Shown here: piece by piece, positions 33,936 to 41,729 of the stretch | Numbering within the stretch: position 1 is the first letter of the stretch | How the letters are laid out: each line of letters starts with the position of its first letter | Assembly: GCF_000971975.1 (NCBI RefSeq) | Contig: NZ_LAQO01000002.1 | Span: forward strand, 1 to 64,000 | From: Paenibacillus algorifonticola | GTDB taxonomy: Bacteria > Bacillota > Bacilli > Paenibacillales > Paenibacillaceae | Length of the DNA stretch: 64,000 bases | Direction of reading: 5' to 3' | Notes under the pieces: generated by a model | The model's database searches: none | What the model was told of the DNA's origin: nothing | What the model saw: the letters and a program-made list of their open reading frames with translations, nothing else | Program-made: the position numbers and the translations under genes

Positions 33936-34943
33936 ATGCATATCGCCATAGTAGGCGGAGGGGCTCTGGGGCTGCTTCATGCAGCGAAGCTGGCCTCTAC
34001 AGAAGCAGAGGTTACGGTATGGACGCGCACGGAGCGTCAGTCCGTTCTACTGGCGGATGAAGGCATTCGCTTGCTGGAGCTTGACGAAGCGGGCGCAGCT
34101 GGGGAAGCGTCACGGCAGCCTGCAAAGATAGCAAGGGTGAGCAGCAGAAGCTTAAGTGCAGCAGCAAATGAAGCAGAGGCTGGCTGCGAGGGGCAGCAGC
34201 AGGCGCCAGATTGGATACTCGTCACCGTCAAGCAGGCCGATTTGACAAGGGAGCTGCTTCGCGCTCTAAGGAAGCTCGCGGCGGCGCATACGGCTTTTCT
34301 TTTTTTGCAAAATGGCATCGGACATTTGGAGCTGGCTGCGCAGGAGCTTCCGGAGCTCCCTTTATTTATTGGAGTTACGACCGAAGGGGCGCTGCGCCAA
34401 GATGGAAGGACGGTCCGGCATACGGGCAGGGGACAGCTATGGCTCGGCCGAGCCTCTGGAAAAGGACAAGCAGCAGGCAAAAAGGATGAAAATCAACAAA
34501 TTATGTTGCAAAATACCTTGCAATTGGCAGGATTTACGGTGTTGCTGTCGAAGACAATGAACAATCGAGTTTATGAGAAGCTCCTCATTAATGCTATCAT
34601 TAATCCGCTTACAGCTATATTTGATGTGACGAACGGCGAGCTGCCTCAGCATTCGGCAAGGCTGCGGCTCATGCGCGCTTTATATGAGGAAACGAATGAG
34701 ATTTTACGCGTGGCAGGCGGCGCGGAGCTTGGAGAGGGCGCTTGGGAGAGAGTGCTCGCTGTCTGCGCGGCTACTTCAGCCAATGTGTCATCGATGCTTA
34801 GCGATGTGCGGGCAGGCCGTCCAACTGAAGTGCAGTGGATTAATGGCGGCGTTTCCAGCCTTGCTAGACGTGTGGGCATGAAATCGCCGCTGAACGACGC
34901 CATGAGCGAAATGGTACGGCATTTGCAGGATGATCGGCGATAG
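33936..34943 (+). CDS. panE: 2-dehydropantoate 2-reductase
   Basis: The 335-residue enzyme reduces ketopantoate to pantoate with NADPH in vitamin B5 synthesis. Visible are the Rossmann motif IAIVGGGALGLLHAAKL, VTVKQAD, FLQNGIGH, the catalytic Lys region NNRVYEKLLINAIINPLTA, and RPTEVQWINGG. An Ala/Glu-rich insert (about 55-90) is unusual. GGAGG precedes ATG 33936. The DUF3397 gene follows after 13 bases. Confidence 0.92.
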   Translation: MHIAIVGGGALGLLHAAKLASTEAEVTVWTRTERQSVLLADEGIRLLELDEAGAAGEASRQPAKIARVSSRSLSAAANEAEAGCEGQQQAPDWILVTVKQADLTRELLRALRKLAAAHTAFLFLQNGIGHLELAAQELPELPLFIGVTTEGALRQDGRTVRHTGRGQLWLGRASGKGQAAGKKDENQQIMLQNTLQLAGFTVLLSKTMNNRVYEKLLINAIINPLTAIFDVTNGELPQHSARLRLMRALYEETNEILRVAGGAELGEGAWERVLAVCAATSANVSSMLSDVRAGRPTEVQWINGGVSSLARRVGMKSPLNDAMSEMVRHLQDDRR

Positions 34944-34956
34944 GGAGGCGATACGG

Positions 34957-35352
34957 ATGGGGATAATATGGGAGAGTATCAAGCATTTTTATGCCTATAT
35001 GGCGGTTATTCCGGTAATACCTTTTCTCCTGATTTATTTTGGCTACGGAGCTATTATACAAGACCGCAAAAAAGCATTTCGTCTGGCGATGGATGTGACG
35101 ACTGCGCTGCTGATCGGCTGCGTGGCTGTATTGCTTGATTCCTTGTTCCATAATTCTTTTGGCTTGTATGGCATTTTATTGTTTATGCTGATTGGCGGTG
35201 GCTTGCTGGGCAACGCCCAGTTCCGCAAACGCGGCAGCGTCAATGTGAAAAGAATATTTCGCGCCGTATGGCGGCTTGGATTTTTCACGATGAGCATGCT
35301 CTATTTGCTGCTCATGTTTATTGCCATTGGGCAATCTATATTTTCGATATAA
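34957..35352 (+). CDS. DUF3397 family membrane protein
   Basis: A 131-residue protein with four helices (about 12-31, 41-62, 68-84 and 105-127). Topology, size and position between panE and bshC match DUF3397 proteins of Bacillales; the function is unknown. AGGGAGGCG precedes ATG 34957. Confidence 0.8.
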   Translation: MGIIWESIKHFYAYMAVIPVIPFLLIYFGYGAIIQDRKKAFRLAMDVTTALLIGCVAVLLDSLFHNSFGLYGILLFMLIGGGLLGNAQFRKRGSVNVKRIFRAVWRLGFFTMSMLYLLLMFIAIGQSIFSI

Positions 35353-35385
35353 TGGCGGGATGCGAGCAGGCTGCGGGCTGCTTCA

Positions 35386-35416
35386 AAACGGGCCTTTTTA
35401 CAAAGGGCCTGTTTTT
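35386..35416 (+). terminator. Terminator after DUF3397 gene
   Basis: AAACGGGCCTTT pairs with AAAGGGCCTGTTT allowing one bulge, then TTCTTTTT. Confidence 0.6.
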
Positions 35417-35420
35417 CTTT

Positions 35421-35450
35421 TTGACGTGCGCCCTATATCTTGTGTACAAT
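35421..35450 (+). promoter_or_regulatory. Sigma-A promoter of bshC
   Basis: TTGACG (35421-35426), an 18-base spacer and TACAAT (35445-35450), 78 bases before the ATG. Confidence 0.6.
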
Positions 35451-35527
35451 CAATTTGTCTGTTACAGGCAGAATCATAAGCATTTAAGCTTAAATATATG
35501 GTCTTAATTAGGAGGTAGGGGTGGCAT

Positions 35528-37168
35528 ATGTCTACCGAAACTTATTCATTACCAAGCACCCAGCCGCTCACGGACGCCTATGTTAACCTAACGGACTCAA
35601 GGCTTGAGTCCTTGTTTGGCTATCATCCGGGTCGCAAGGGCGATTGGGAGCTGCGTGCCAAGCGGCTTGCTGAATCAGCGGGTGCAAGGGTCGATGCGGC
35701 ATCAGTCGCTGCTGTGCTGCGTGATTACAATAGCAAATGGAATGCTGCGCCCGAGGCGCTTGCTGCCATTGATGCGATTGCGGAAGGAGCGCCAGTTATC
35801 GTTGGCGGCCAGCAGGCTGGACTATGGTCTGGACCTCTTCTCGTTATACATAAAGCCGTATCGATAATCGGTGCAGCCCGCCATGCTGAGCAGCTGCTTG
35901 GCAGAAAGGTCGCTGCCGTATTTTGGATTGCTGGAGAGGATCATGACTGGGACGAAGCAAACCATGCCTATGTGCTGACCGCTGACCAAGGGCTGCGCAA
36001 GCTGGCGGCTGCCCGTCCGGAAGGTGCAAGAACATCGGTTAGCCGGACGGCTATCGATTCGGGTACGTGGGCCGAGCTGCTGGCCGAGCTGGAGCAGGCG
36101 CTGCCCAATTCCGATTTTAAGCCGGAAATTCTTCAGCAGCTGGGGCAAATTACGGAGCAAGCACAATCGTTATCGGAAATGTTTGCAGGTGTAATCAGCT
36201 GCTTGCTGGGCAAGCAAGGCCTAGTTATTATGGATGCCGATGATCCGCAGCTGCGCAAGCTTGAAGCGCCTATGTTCGAGAAGCTGATCACGCATAACGA
36301 CGAACTGGAGCAGGCGTATACGGCTGCAGCCAACCAGGTGAAGGAGCATGGCTATCCGCTGCAGGTTGATGTTACGCTTGGAAGCGCCAATCTGTTTGTT
36401 TTCCAGACAGATAAAGGCCAGGAGCGGACGCTGCTTTATAAGCAAGGAGGAAGCTTCCAGAGCCGCAAGGGCGATTTTTCGCTAACCGAGGAGCAATTGC
36501 TGGACATTGCACGGCAGCAGCCGGAGCAGCTCAGCAACAATGTGCTGACACGTCCGCTGATGCAGGATTATTTGTTCCCGGTGCTAGGAACGGTGCTGGG
36601 CGCAGCGGAAATTGCTTACTGGGCGATTACCGGAGAAGCTTTCCGCAAGCTGGATATGGAAATGCCGATTGTATTGCCGCGCATATCCTTTACGCTTATT
36701 GAAGGTACAGTGGCCAAGCATATGGGCAAATACGAGCTGACGCTTGAGGATGTGGCGGTGCGCTTCGAGGAGCGCAAGCAGCAGTGGCTAGCGGAGCAGG
36801 ACCAGCTGGCCATTGATGAGAAGTTTGCCGCAGCGAAGCAGGCGTTTGAGGATTTGTACGCGCCGCTGCTTGACCTAGCTGCTTCGGTACAGCCGGGGCT
36901 TGCCAAGCTTGGCGATACGAACCGTCAGAAGATCATCGAGCAAATCACGTTTCTTGAGACACGCACGAAGGATGCCCATGAGAAGCAGTACGAAGCGGCT
37001 ATTCGCCAGCTGGACCGCATTGCCTTGTCCTTGTGGCCAAGCGGCAAACCGCAGGAGCGGGTGCTGAATATGACCGCTTATTGGAACCGTTACGGAACCT
37101 CGTGGCTCGACAAACTGCTGGAAGCCCCCTTTTCACCGCTGGGCGGTCATCAAATCATTTATTTATAA
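35528..37168 (+). CDS. bshC: Putative cysteine ligase BshC (bacillithiol synthesis)
   Basis: The 546-residue protein matches BshC in length and in motifs such as VIVGGQQAGLWSGPLLVIHK, VFWIAGEDHDWDEANH and PVLGTVLGAAEIAYWA, with a long coiled coil near 400-450. It adds cysteine to glucosaminyl-malate, the last step of bacillithiol synthesis in the cytoplasm. GGAGG and a good promoter lie upstream. In Bacillus mraZ follows directly; here two other genes intervene. Confidence 0.93.
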   Translation: MSTETYSLPSTQPLTDAYVNLTDSRLESLFGYHPGRKGDWELRAKRLAESAGARVDAASVAAVLRDYNSKWNAAPEALAAIDAIAEGAPVIVGGQQAGLWSGPLLVIHKAVSIIGAARHAEQLLGRKVAAVFWIAGEDHDWDEANHAYVLTADQGLRKLAAARPEGARTSVSRTAIDSGTWAELLAELEQALPNSDFKPEILQQLGQITEQAQSLSEMFAGVISCLLGKQGLVIMDADDPQLRKLEAPMFEKLITHNDELEQAYTAAANQVKEHGYPLQVDVTLGSANLFVFQTDKGQERTLLYKQGGSFQSRKGDFSLTEEQLLDIARQQPEQLSNNVLTRPLMQDYLFPVLGTVLGAAEIAYWAITGEAFRKLDMEMPIVLPRISFTLIEGTVAKHMGKYELTLEDVAVRFEERKQQWLAEQDQLAIDEKFAAAKQAFEDLYAPLLDLAASVQPGLAKLGDTNRQKIIEQITFLETRTKDAHEKQYEAAIRQLDRIALSLWPSGKPQERVLNMTAYWNRYGTSWLDKLLEAPFSPLGGHQIIYL

Positions 37169-37203
37169 ACTTTAAATTTTAAATTTGGAGGATGAATATA
37201 TAC

Positions 37204-38463
37204 ATGAGCACAATCGATAAAAGCATTATTCGCGACATTAAGCTTGCCCCGGAAGGGCATTTAAAAATTGACTGGGTTAGCGCCCATATGCCTGTGCTTT
37301 CGAGCATTCGCGAGCAATTTGAGAAGGAACAGCCATTTAAAGGCTTGAAAGTATCGATTGCCCTGCATTTGGAAGCGAAAACCGCTTATTTGGCTAAAGT
37401 AGTAAAGGCCGGCGGAGCGGAAGTTACAATTGCGGGCAGCAACCCGCTGTCCACGCAGGATGACATTTGTGCGGCGCTCGTAGAAGACGGCATTACCGTT
37501 TTTGCGAAGCACAATCCTAGCCCGGAAGAGTACAATGAGCTCATTATTAAAGCAATCGAATCGAAGCCGGATCTTATTATTGACGACGGCGGCGAGCTGA
37601 TTACGCTATTGCACAAAGACCGCCCGGATTTGCGTGAAAATCTTCGCGGCGGCGCGGAAGAAACGACGACGGGCATCATTCGTCTGAAAGCGATGGAGAA
37701 AGACGGTACGCTGCAGCTTCCGATGGTTGCGGTTAATGATGCCTACTGCAAATATTTGTTCGACAACCGTTATGGTACAGGGCAATCGGTATTTGATTCG
37801 CTGAACAAAACGACGAACCTTGTTATTGCAGGCAAAACCGTTGTAGTTGTAGGCTACGGCTGGTGTGGCAAAGGCGTAGCGATGCGCGCCAAAGGCCTTG
37901 GCGCCAAAGTAGTCGTAACTGAAGTGGACGCGATTCGTGCGGTTGAAGCGCATATGGACGGCTTCACCGTGCTGCCGATGATGGAAGCTGTTAAGCTTGG
38001 CGATGTGTTCATTACGGTAACAGGCAACCGCGACAACATTCGCGGCGAGCATTACAAGGTGATGAAGGGCGGCGCGATTTTGGCAAACGCCGGACATTTC
38101 GATGTGGAATTCAACATTCCGGAGCTTAAGGCGCTTTCGACTAACGTGCGCACGGTTCGCAACAACATTGAAGAATATCAGTTGGAAGATGGCAGAAGCA
38201 TTTATGTCATTGCCAAAGGACGTCTGGTCAACTTGGCCGCAGGCGATGGTCACCCTGCAGAAATTATGGATACGACTTTTGCGCTTCAAGCGCTGTCGCT
38301 CCGATATGTGAATGAGCAATATAAAGCACTGGGCAAAAAAGTGGTTAATTTGCCGTATGAGCTGGACGAAAGCGTAGCACGCATCAAGCTGGAATCGCTG
38401 GGCATCAGCATCGATACGCTTACAGCAGAGCAAATTGCTTACCAGGATAGCTGGAACGTCTAA
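37204..38463 (+). CDS. ahcY: Adenosylhomocysteinase (S-adenosylhomocysteine hydrolase)
   Basis: The 419-residue protein has HLEAKTAYLA, GAEETTTGIIRLKAM, the NAD-binding VVVVGYGWCGKGVAMRAKGLGA, and NAGHFDVE. The length and compact C-terminus resemble archaeal/thermophile-type enzymes. It splits S-adenosylhomocysteine (or the inosyl analogue) to homocysteine, an alternative to the Pfs/LuxS route common in Bacillus. ATG 37204 is chosen because GGAGG abuts ATG 37192. It is only 35 bases behind bshC, so the two are likely cotranscribed. Confidence 0.92.
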   Translation: MSTIDKSIIRDIKLAPEGHLKIDWVSAHMPVLSSIREQFEKEQPFKGLKVSIALHLEAKTAYLAKVVKAGGAEVTIAGSNPLSTQDDICAALVEDGITVFAKHNPSPEEYNELIIKAIESKPDLIIDDGGELITLLHKDRPDLRENLRGGAEETTTGIIRLKAMEKDGTLQLPMVAVNDAYCKYLFDNRYGTGQSVFDSLNKTTNLVIAGKTVVVVGYGWCGKGVAMRAKGLGAKVVVTEVDAIRAVEAHMDGFTVLPMMEAVKLGDVFITVTGNRDNIRGEHYKVMKGGAILANAGHFDVEFNIPELKALSTNVRTVRNNIEEYQLEDGRSIYVIAKGRLVNLAAGDGHPAEIMDTTFALQALSLRYVNEQYKALGKKVVNLPYELDESVARIKLESLGISIDTLTAEQIAYQDSWNV

Positions 38464-38484
38464 TCCCAGCCCCTTGTTTGATAG

Positions 38485-38530
38485 AAACAGCCGATGCTGC
38501 CGCTTAAATGCGGTGGTAGCGGCTGTTTTT
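38485..38530 (+). terminator. Terminator after ahcY
   Basis: AAACAGCCG (38485-38493) pairs with CGGCTGTTT (38520-38528) around an inner CCGC/GCGG stem, then TTTG. Confidence 0.85.
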
Positions 38531-38545
38531 GTTTACAAAAAGAGC

Positions 38546-38570
38546 AACCTTTTGACAAAATTTACGTCTA
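38546..38570 (+). promoter_or_regulatory. Candidate ECF-sigma promoter of the DUF4349 gene
   Basis: AAC (38546-38548) within GCAACCTTTT, a 16-base spacer, then CGTCTA (38565-38570). The AAC-N16-CGT layout is that of envelope-stress ECF sigma promoters. An overlapping TTGACA exists but has no good -10 partner. Confidence 0.5.
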
Positions 38571-38602
38571 GGACGGTAAATAGAGCAAAGGGGGCCGTTT
38601 TT

Positions 38603-39643
38603 ATGACAAAAATAGAGAAAACAAAAATGAAAGAAAGAGCCAAAGAAAGAAGCTTAAATAAAAAGCTCATTTTGCTGCCGACATCGTTCTTGTTGGCTTT
38701 TATGCTGCTGCTTTCGGCCTGCTCGTCTGCAAACAGCGATCATGCATCCGAGGGGGAAACGAGTGCAGCACAGACTTCTAGCGATAAGCTTGAACAATAT
38801 AGTACCAGTTCAGACAAGAGTGAAGGTGCAGCTGCTTCTACAGAAGCGAGCGGTGCTTTAGACAATAAAGCGTTGACGACCGCACCAGCAGACAGTTCGA
38901 TTGACAGCATGACCATAGGTGGAGAAGCGTTTAACCAAAAGCTGATCTATACGGCGACAATGACGATGGAGGTTGCCGACTATGAGGCGGCGGCTCAGCA
39001 GCTGCGCAATGCTATCCATCAGGCTGGCGGGTACATTCTTGCTTTTCAGGATGGGCAGTATGGCAATGAGCAGGGTGCGAACTATACGATTAAGGTGCCG
39101 GCTCAAGGGTTTATGCCATTTGTGGAGCGGCTGGAGGGAATTGAGAACAATCATCTGGAGCGCGAGCTGAAAGGAACCGATGTGACGGAGGAGTACGTCG
39201 ATCTGGAGGCGAGGCTGAAGGCGAAGCAGGTGGTGGAGCAAAGGCTGCTTGCTTTCATGGATAAGGCGCAAAAAGCGGATGATTTGGTCAAGTTTTCGCA
39301 GCAGCTCGCAAAGGTTCAGGAGGAAATTGAACAAATCAAAGGGCGTACGCGCTATTTGGACAAAAATGTAGCTTTCTCCACGATCGAGCTGAGGCTATAT
39401 CAGCCAATCGATAGTACGATCAAGACGGACAAGGAAGAGAAATCGCTAGGCGGCAAGATGCTGGCGTCCTTTAAAACAAGCTATGAAGGAACATGGAACG
39501 TTATTCAAGGGCTGCTCGTCTTCCTCGCAGGAGCGCTTCCTGCTCTCGTTATTCCAGTCATTATTGGACTTGTAATTTGGTGGTTTATACGTCGTTCCCG
39601 CGCCAAAACACCGCCTGCAAAGCCGGAGCCGGAGCAGCAATAA
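38603..39643 (+). CDS. DUF4349 domain lipoprotein
   Basis: The 346-residue precursor has a lipoprotein signal (LLAFMLLLSACSS), a Ser/Thr/Glu-rich linker, the DUF4349 domain (LIYTATMTMEVADYEAAAQQ ... GGYILAF, YTIKVPAQGF, then a coiled coil RLKAKQVVEQRL) and a C-terminal membrane helix (about 303-330) with a basic tail. Being lipid-anchored at one end and membrane-spanning at the other is typical of this family, which is often under ECF sigma control. ATG 38603 follows AAGGGGG. Confidence 0.88.
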   Translation: MTKIEKTKMKERAKERSLNKKLILLPTSFLLAFMLLLSACSSANSDHASEGETSAAQTSSDKLEQYSTSSDKSEGAAASTEASGALDNKALTTAPADSSIDSMTIGGEAFNQKLIYTATMTMEVADYEAAAQQLRNAIHQAGGYILAFQDGQYGNEQGANYTIKVPAQGFMPFVERLEGIENNHLERELKGTDVTEEYVDLEARLKAKQVVEQRLLAFMDKAQKADDLVKFSQQLAKVQEEIEQIKGRTRYLDKNVAFSTIELRLYQPIDSTIKTDKEEKSLGGKMLASFKTSYEGTWNVIQGLLVFLAGALPALVIPVIIGLVIWWFIRRSRAKTPPAKPEPEQQ

Positions 39644-39719
39644 AGTGTATCAAGCTTGCTTTCCTTGCTGGATACGAAGGGTAATATGAAAATTTATTAA
39701 TAAGGTCAAACATTTTAAT

Positions 39720-39747
39720 AAAATCCTGCTCATATGAGCAGGATTTT
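39720..39747. terminator. Perfect palindromic terminator upstream of mraZ
   Basis: AAAATCCTGCTCAT and ATGAGCAGGATTTT are continuous reverse complements, with T residues following. It isolates the dcw transcript from the DUF4349 gene. Confidence 0.85.
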
Positions 39748-39775
39748 ATTGTTGTATGGCGAATTACACTATGTT

Positions 39776-39806
39776 ATGTGGGGGGAAGTGGAGCAAAGTG
39801 GGGAAT
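39776..39806 (+). promoter_or_regulatory. MraZ-type operator (10-bp direct repeats)
   Basis: TGGG, TGGA and TGGG start at 39779, 39789 and 39799, exactly one helical turn apart, within GAAGTGGAGCAAAGTGGGGA. Repeated GTGG elements at 10-bp spacing upstream of mraZ are the known binding sites of MraZ, pointing to autoregulation of the dcw operon. Confidence 0.65.
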
Positions 39807-39832
39807 AAGGGAGAGAGGGTGGAGGCGATCTT

Positions 39833-40270
39833 ATGTTCATGGGCGAATATCAGCACAGCGTTGATGACAAAGGTCGGCTTATCGTACCAGCCAAATTCCG
39901 TGATTCACTAGGCGCTTCCTTTATTGCCACCCGCGGTCTCGACAACTGCTTGTTTGTTTATCCAATGAGCGAATGGACAGTGCTTGAACAGAAGCTCAAA
40001 TCGCTTCCGCTCATGAAGGCAGATGCAAGAGCGTTCACCCGGTTCTTTTTCTCCGGGGCAACCGAATGCGAGCTGGATAAACAGGGAAGGGTAAACTTGC
40101 CGGGACATCTTAGAGAATATGCGAAAATTGACAAGGATTGTATGGTTCTGGGGGTTTCAAGCAGGGTAGAAATATGGAGCAAGGCGGTCTGGGACGGCTA
40201 CTATGCAGAGTCCGAGCAAACCTTTAATGAAATTGCCGAGAAGCTGGTCGATTTTGACTTCAACTTTTAA
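39833..40270 (+). CDS. mraZ: Transcriptional regulator MraZ
   Basis: The 145-residue protein has two AbrB-like repeats with [17 protein letters not shown] and [17 protein letters not shown], each carrying the conserved DxxGR. MraZ binds repeats in front of its own operon. It is the first gene of the dcw cluster here, behind GGAGGCG, with a matching operator 30-55 bases upstream. Confidence 0.95.
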   Translation: MFMGEYQHSVDDKGRLIVPAKFRDSLGASFIATRGLDNCLFVYPMSEWTVLEQKLKSLPLMKADARAFTRFFFSGATECELDKQGRVNLPGHLREYAKIDKDCMVLGVSSRVEIWSKAVWDGYYAESEQTFNEIAEKLVDFDFNF

Positions 40271-40347
40271 ACGGACGATTTCGAAAACTTGCTAACGATG
40301 GAACTGGGCGACCAAGACTAGGACAACAAGAACGGGAGGGCAATTGC

Positions 40348-41298
40348 GTGTTTCAGCATGTAACAGTACTTATGGAGGAAGCGGTTGACGGCCTGGCCAT
40401 TAAGCCGGACGGCATTTACGTCGATTGCACGCTCGGCGGGGCGGGACACAGTGAACGCATTGCGTCGAGTTTGGGCGAGGGAGGACGGTTAATCGCTTTT
40501 GATCAGGATGATATTGCGCTGAATCACGCAAAGATCAGGCTTGCACCGTATTTGGATAAAGTAACACTTGTAAAAAGCAATTTTCGTTATTTGGAACAAA
40601 TGCTGCTCACCTGCGATGTGCCGGTTGTGGACGGCGTACCTCAAGTCGATGGCATCCTGTTTGACCTTGGCGTATCGAGCCCTCAGCTTGATGAGGCAGA
40701 GCGCGGCTTTAGCTATAATCATGACGCGCCGCTTGATATGCGGATGGATCAAGGCGGAGCCATGACCGCTCATGAAATTGTCAACACATGGGACGAGCGT
40801 GAAATATCGCGGATTCTTTCCCATTATGGCGAGGAGAAGTTTGCCAGATCCATCGCCAGGACGATTATCAAGACTAGGGAAAGCAAGACGATTGAAACGA
40901 CGGGAGAGCTTGTAGAGTTAATTAAGCTGTCCATCCCTGCAGCGGCAAGACGCACAGGCGGACACCCTGCAAAACGTACGTTTCAGGCGCTGCGCATCGC
41001 GGTCAATGATGAGCTGCGCGCGGAGGAAGAGGCTTTGGAGCAGGCGATTCGCTGCCTGAACCCGGGCGGCCGGGCGGCTGTTATTACGTTTCATTCCCTG
41101 GAGGATCGAATCTGCAAGCAACTATTTGCGAGCCTTTTAGAAAAATGCACTTGTCCGCCGGATTTTCCGAAATGTGTGTGCGGCGGTACAGGAAAGCTTC
41201 GGTTAGTGAACCGCAAGCCGATTGTTCCGAGTGAGCAGGAGCTGGAGTCCAATCCACGCGCTCGTTCGGCCAAGCTGCGAATCGCAGAAAAATTGTGA
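40348..41298 (+). CDS. rsmH: 16S rRNA m4C1402 methyltransferase RsmH
   Basis: The 316-residue enzyme (GTG start) shows [13 protein letters not shown] (SAM site), [42 protein letters not shown] and [14 protein letters not shown]. It N4-methylates C1402 of 16S rRNA. A Cys-rich C-terminal stretch ([14 protein letters not shown]) is normal for Firmicutes. ftsL follows after 20 bases. Confidence 0.96.
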   Translation: MFQHVTVLMEEAVDGLAIKPDGIYVDCTLGGAGHSERIASSLGEGGRLIAFDQDDIALNHAKIRLAPYLDKVTLVKSNFRYLEQMLLTCDVPVVDGVPQVDGILFDLGVSSPQLDEAERGFSYNHDAPLDMRMDQGGAMTAHEIVNTWDEREISRILSHYGEEKFARSIARTIIKTRESKTIETTGELVELIKLSIPAAARRTGGHPAKRTFQALRIAVNDELRAEEEALEQAIRCLNPGGRAAVITFHSLEDRICKQLFASLLEKCTCPPDFPKCVCGGTGKLRLVNRKPIVPSEQELESNPRARSAKLRIAEKL

Positions 41299-41318
41299 GA
41301 CCTTAAGGAGGTTCTGGA

Positions 41319-41720
41319 GTGGCCTATACGAATGGAAATTTGGCTCTGCAGCCTAAGAAAAAACCTGAGCAGAAGCCAGCGATTAAGCAAAACAAACGGG
41401 TGGTCGTAAAAAGAAAAACGTTAACGATGCAGGAAAAGCTGCTGTACTTGTTTACAGTAATCGCATGCGTGCTTGTTGCAGGCGTTATTATTTTCAGGTA
41501 TGCCGAAATTTATAAAATGAGCGTGGAAATTAAACACGTGACCAGTGAATATGAAGCGGTGAACGTAGAGCTGAAAGAGCTGAAGAAGCAGGTTGAAATG
41601 CTGAGTGATCCGGAGTTTATTCGGAAAATGGCGGAAAGCCAGGGGATGGTCAACAATTATCAGCCAGGCATAACCGTTAATACAGGCAAAGAGGAATCGG
41701 CTACCGCAATGGGTGAGTAG
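41319..41720 (+). CDS. ftsL: Cell division protein FtsL
   Basis: The 133-residue protein (GTG start after AAGGAGG) has a basic cytoplasmic N-terminus, one membrane helix (about 47-66) and an extracellular leucine-zipper coiled coil ending near FIRKMAESQGMV. This is the FtsL layout; it forms a complex with DivIC and DivIB. pbpB begins nine bases later. Confidence 0.88.
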   Translation: MAYTNGNLALQPKKKPEQKPAIKQNKRVVVKRKTLTMQEKLLYLFTVIACVLVAGVIIFRYAEIYKMSVEIKHVTSEYEAVNVELKELKKQVEMLSDPEFIRKMAESQGMVNNYQPGITVNTGKEESATAMGE

Positions 41721-41729
41721 GGAGGACGT

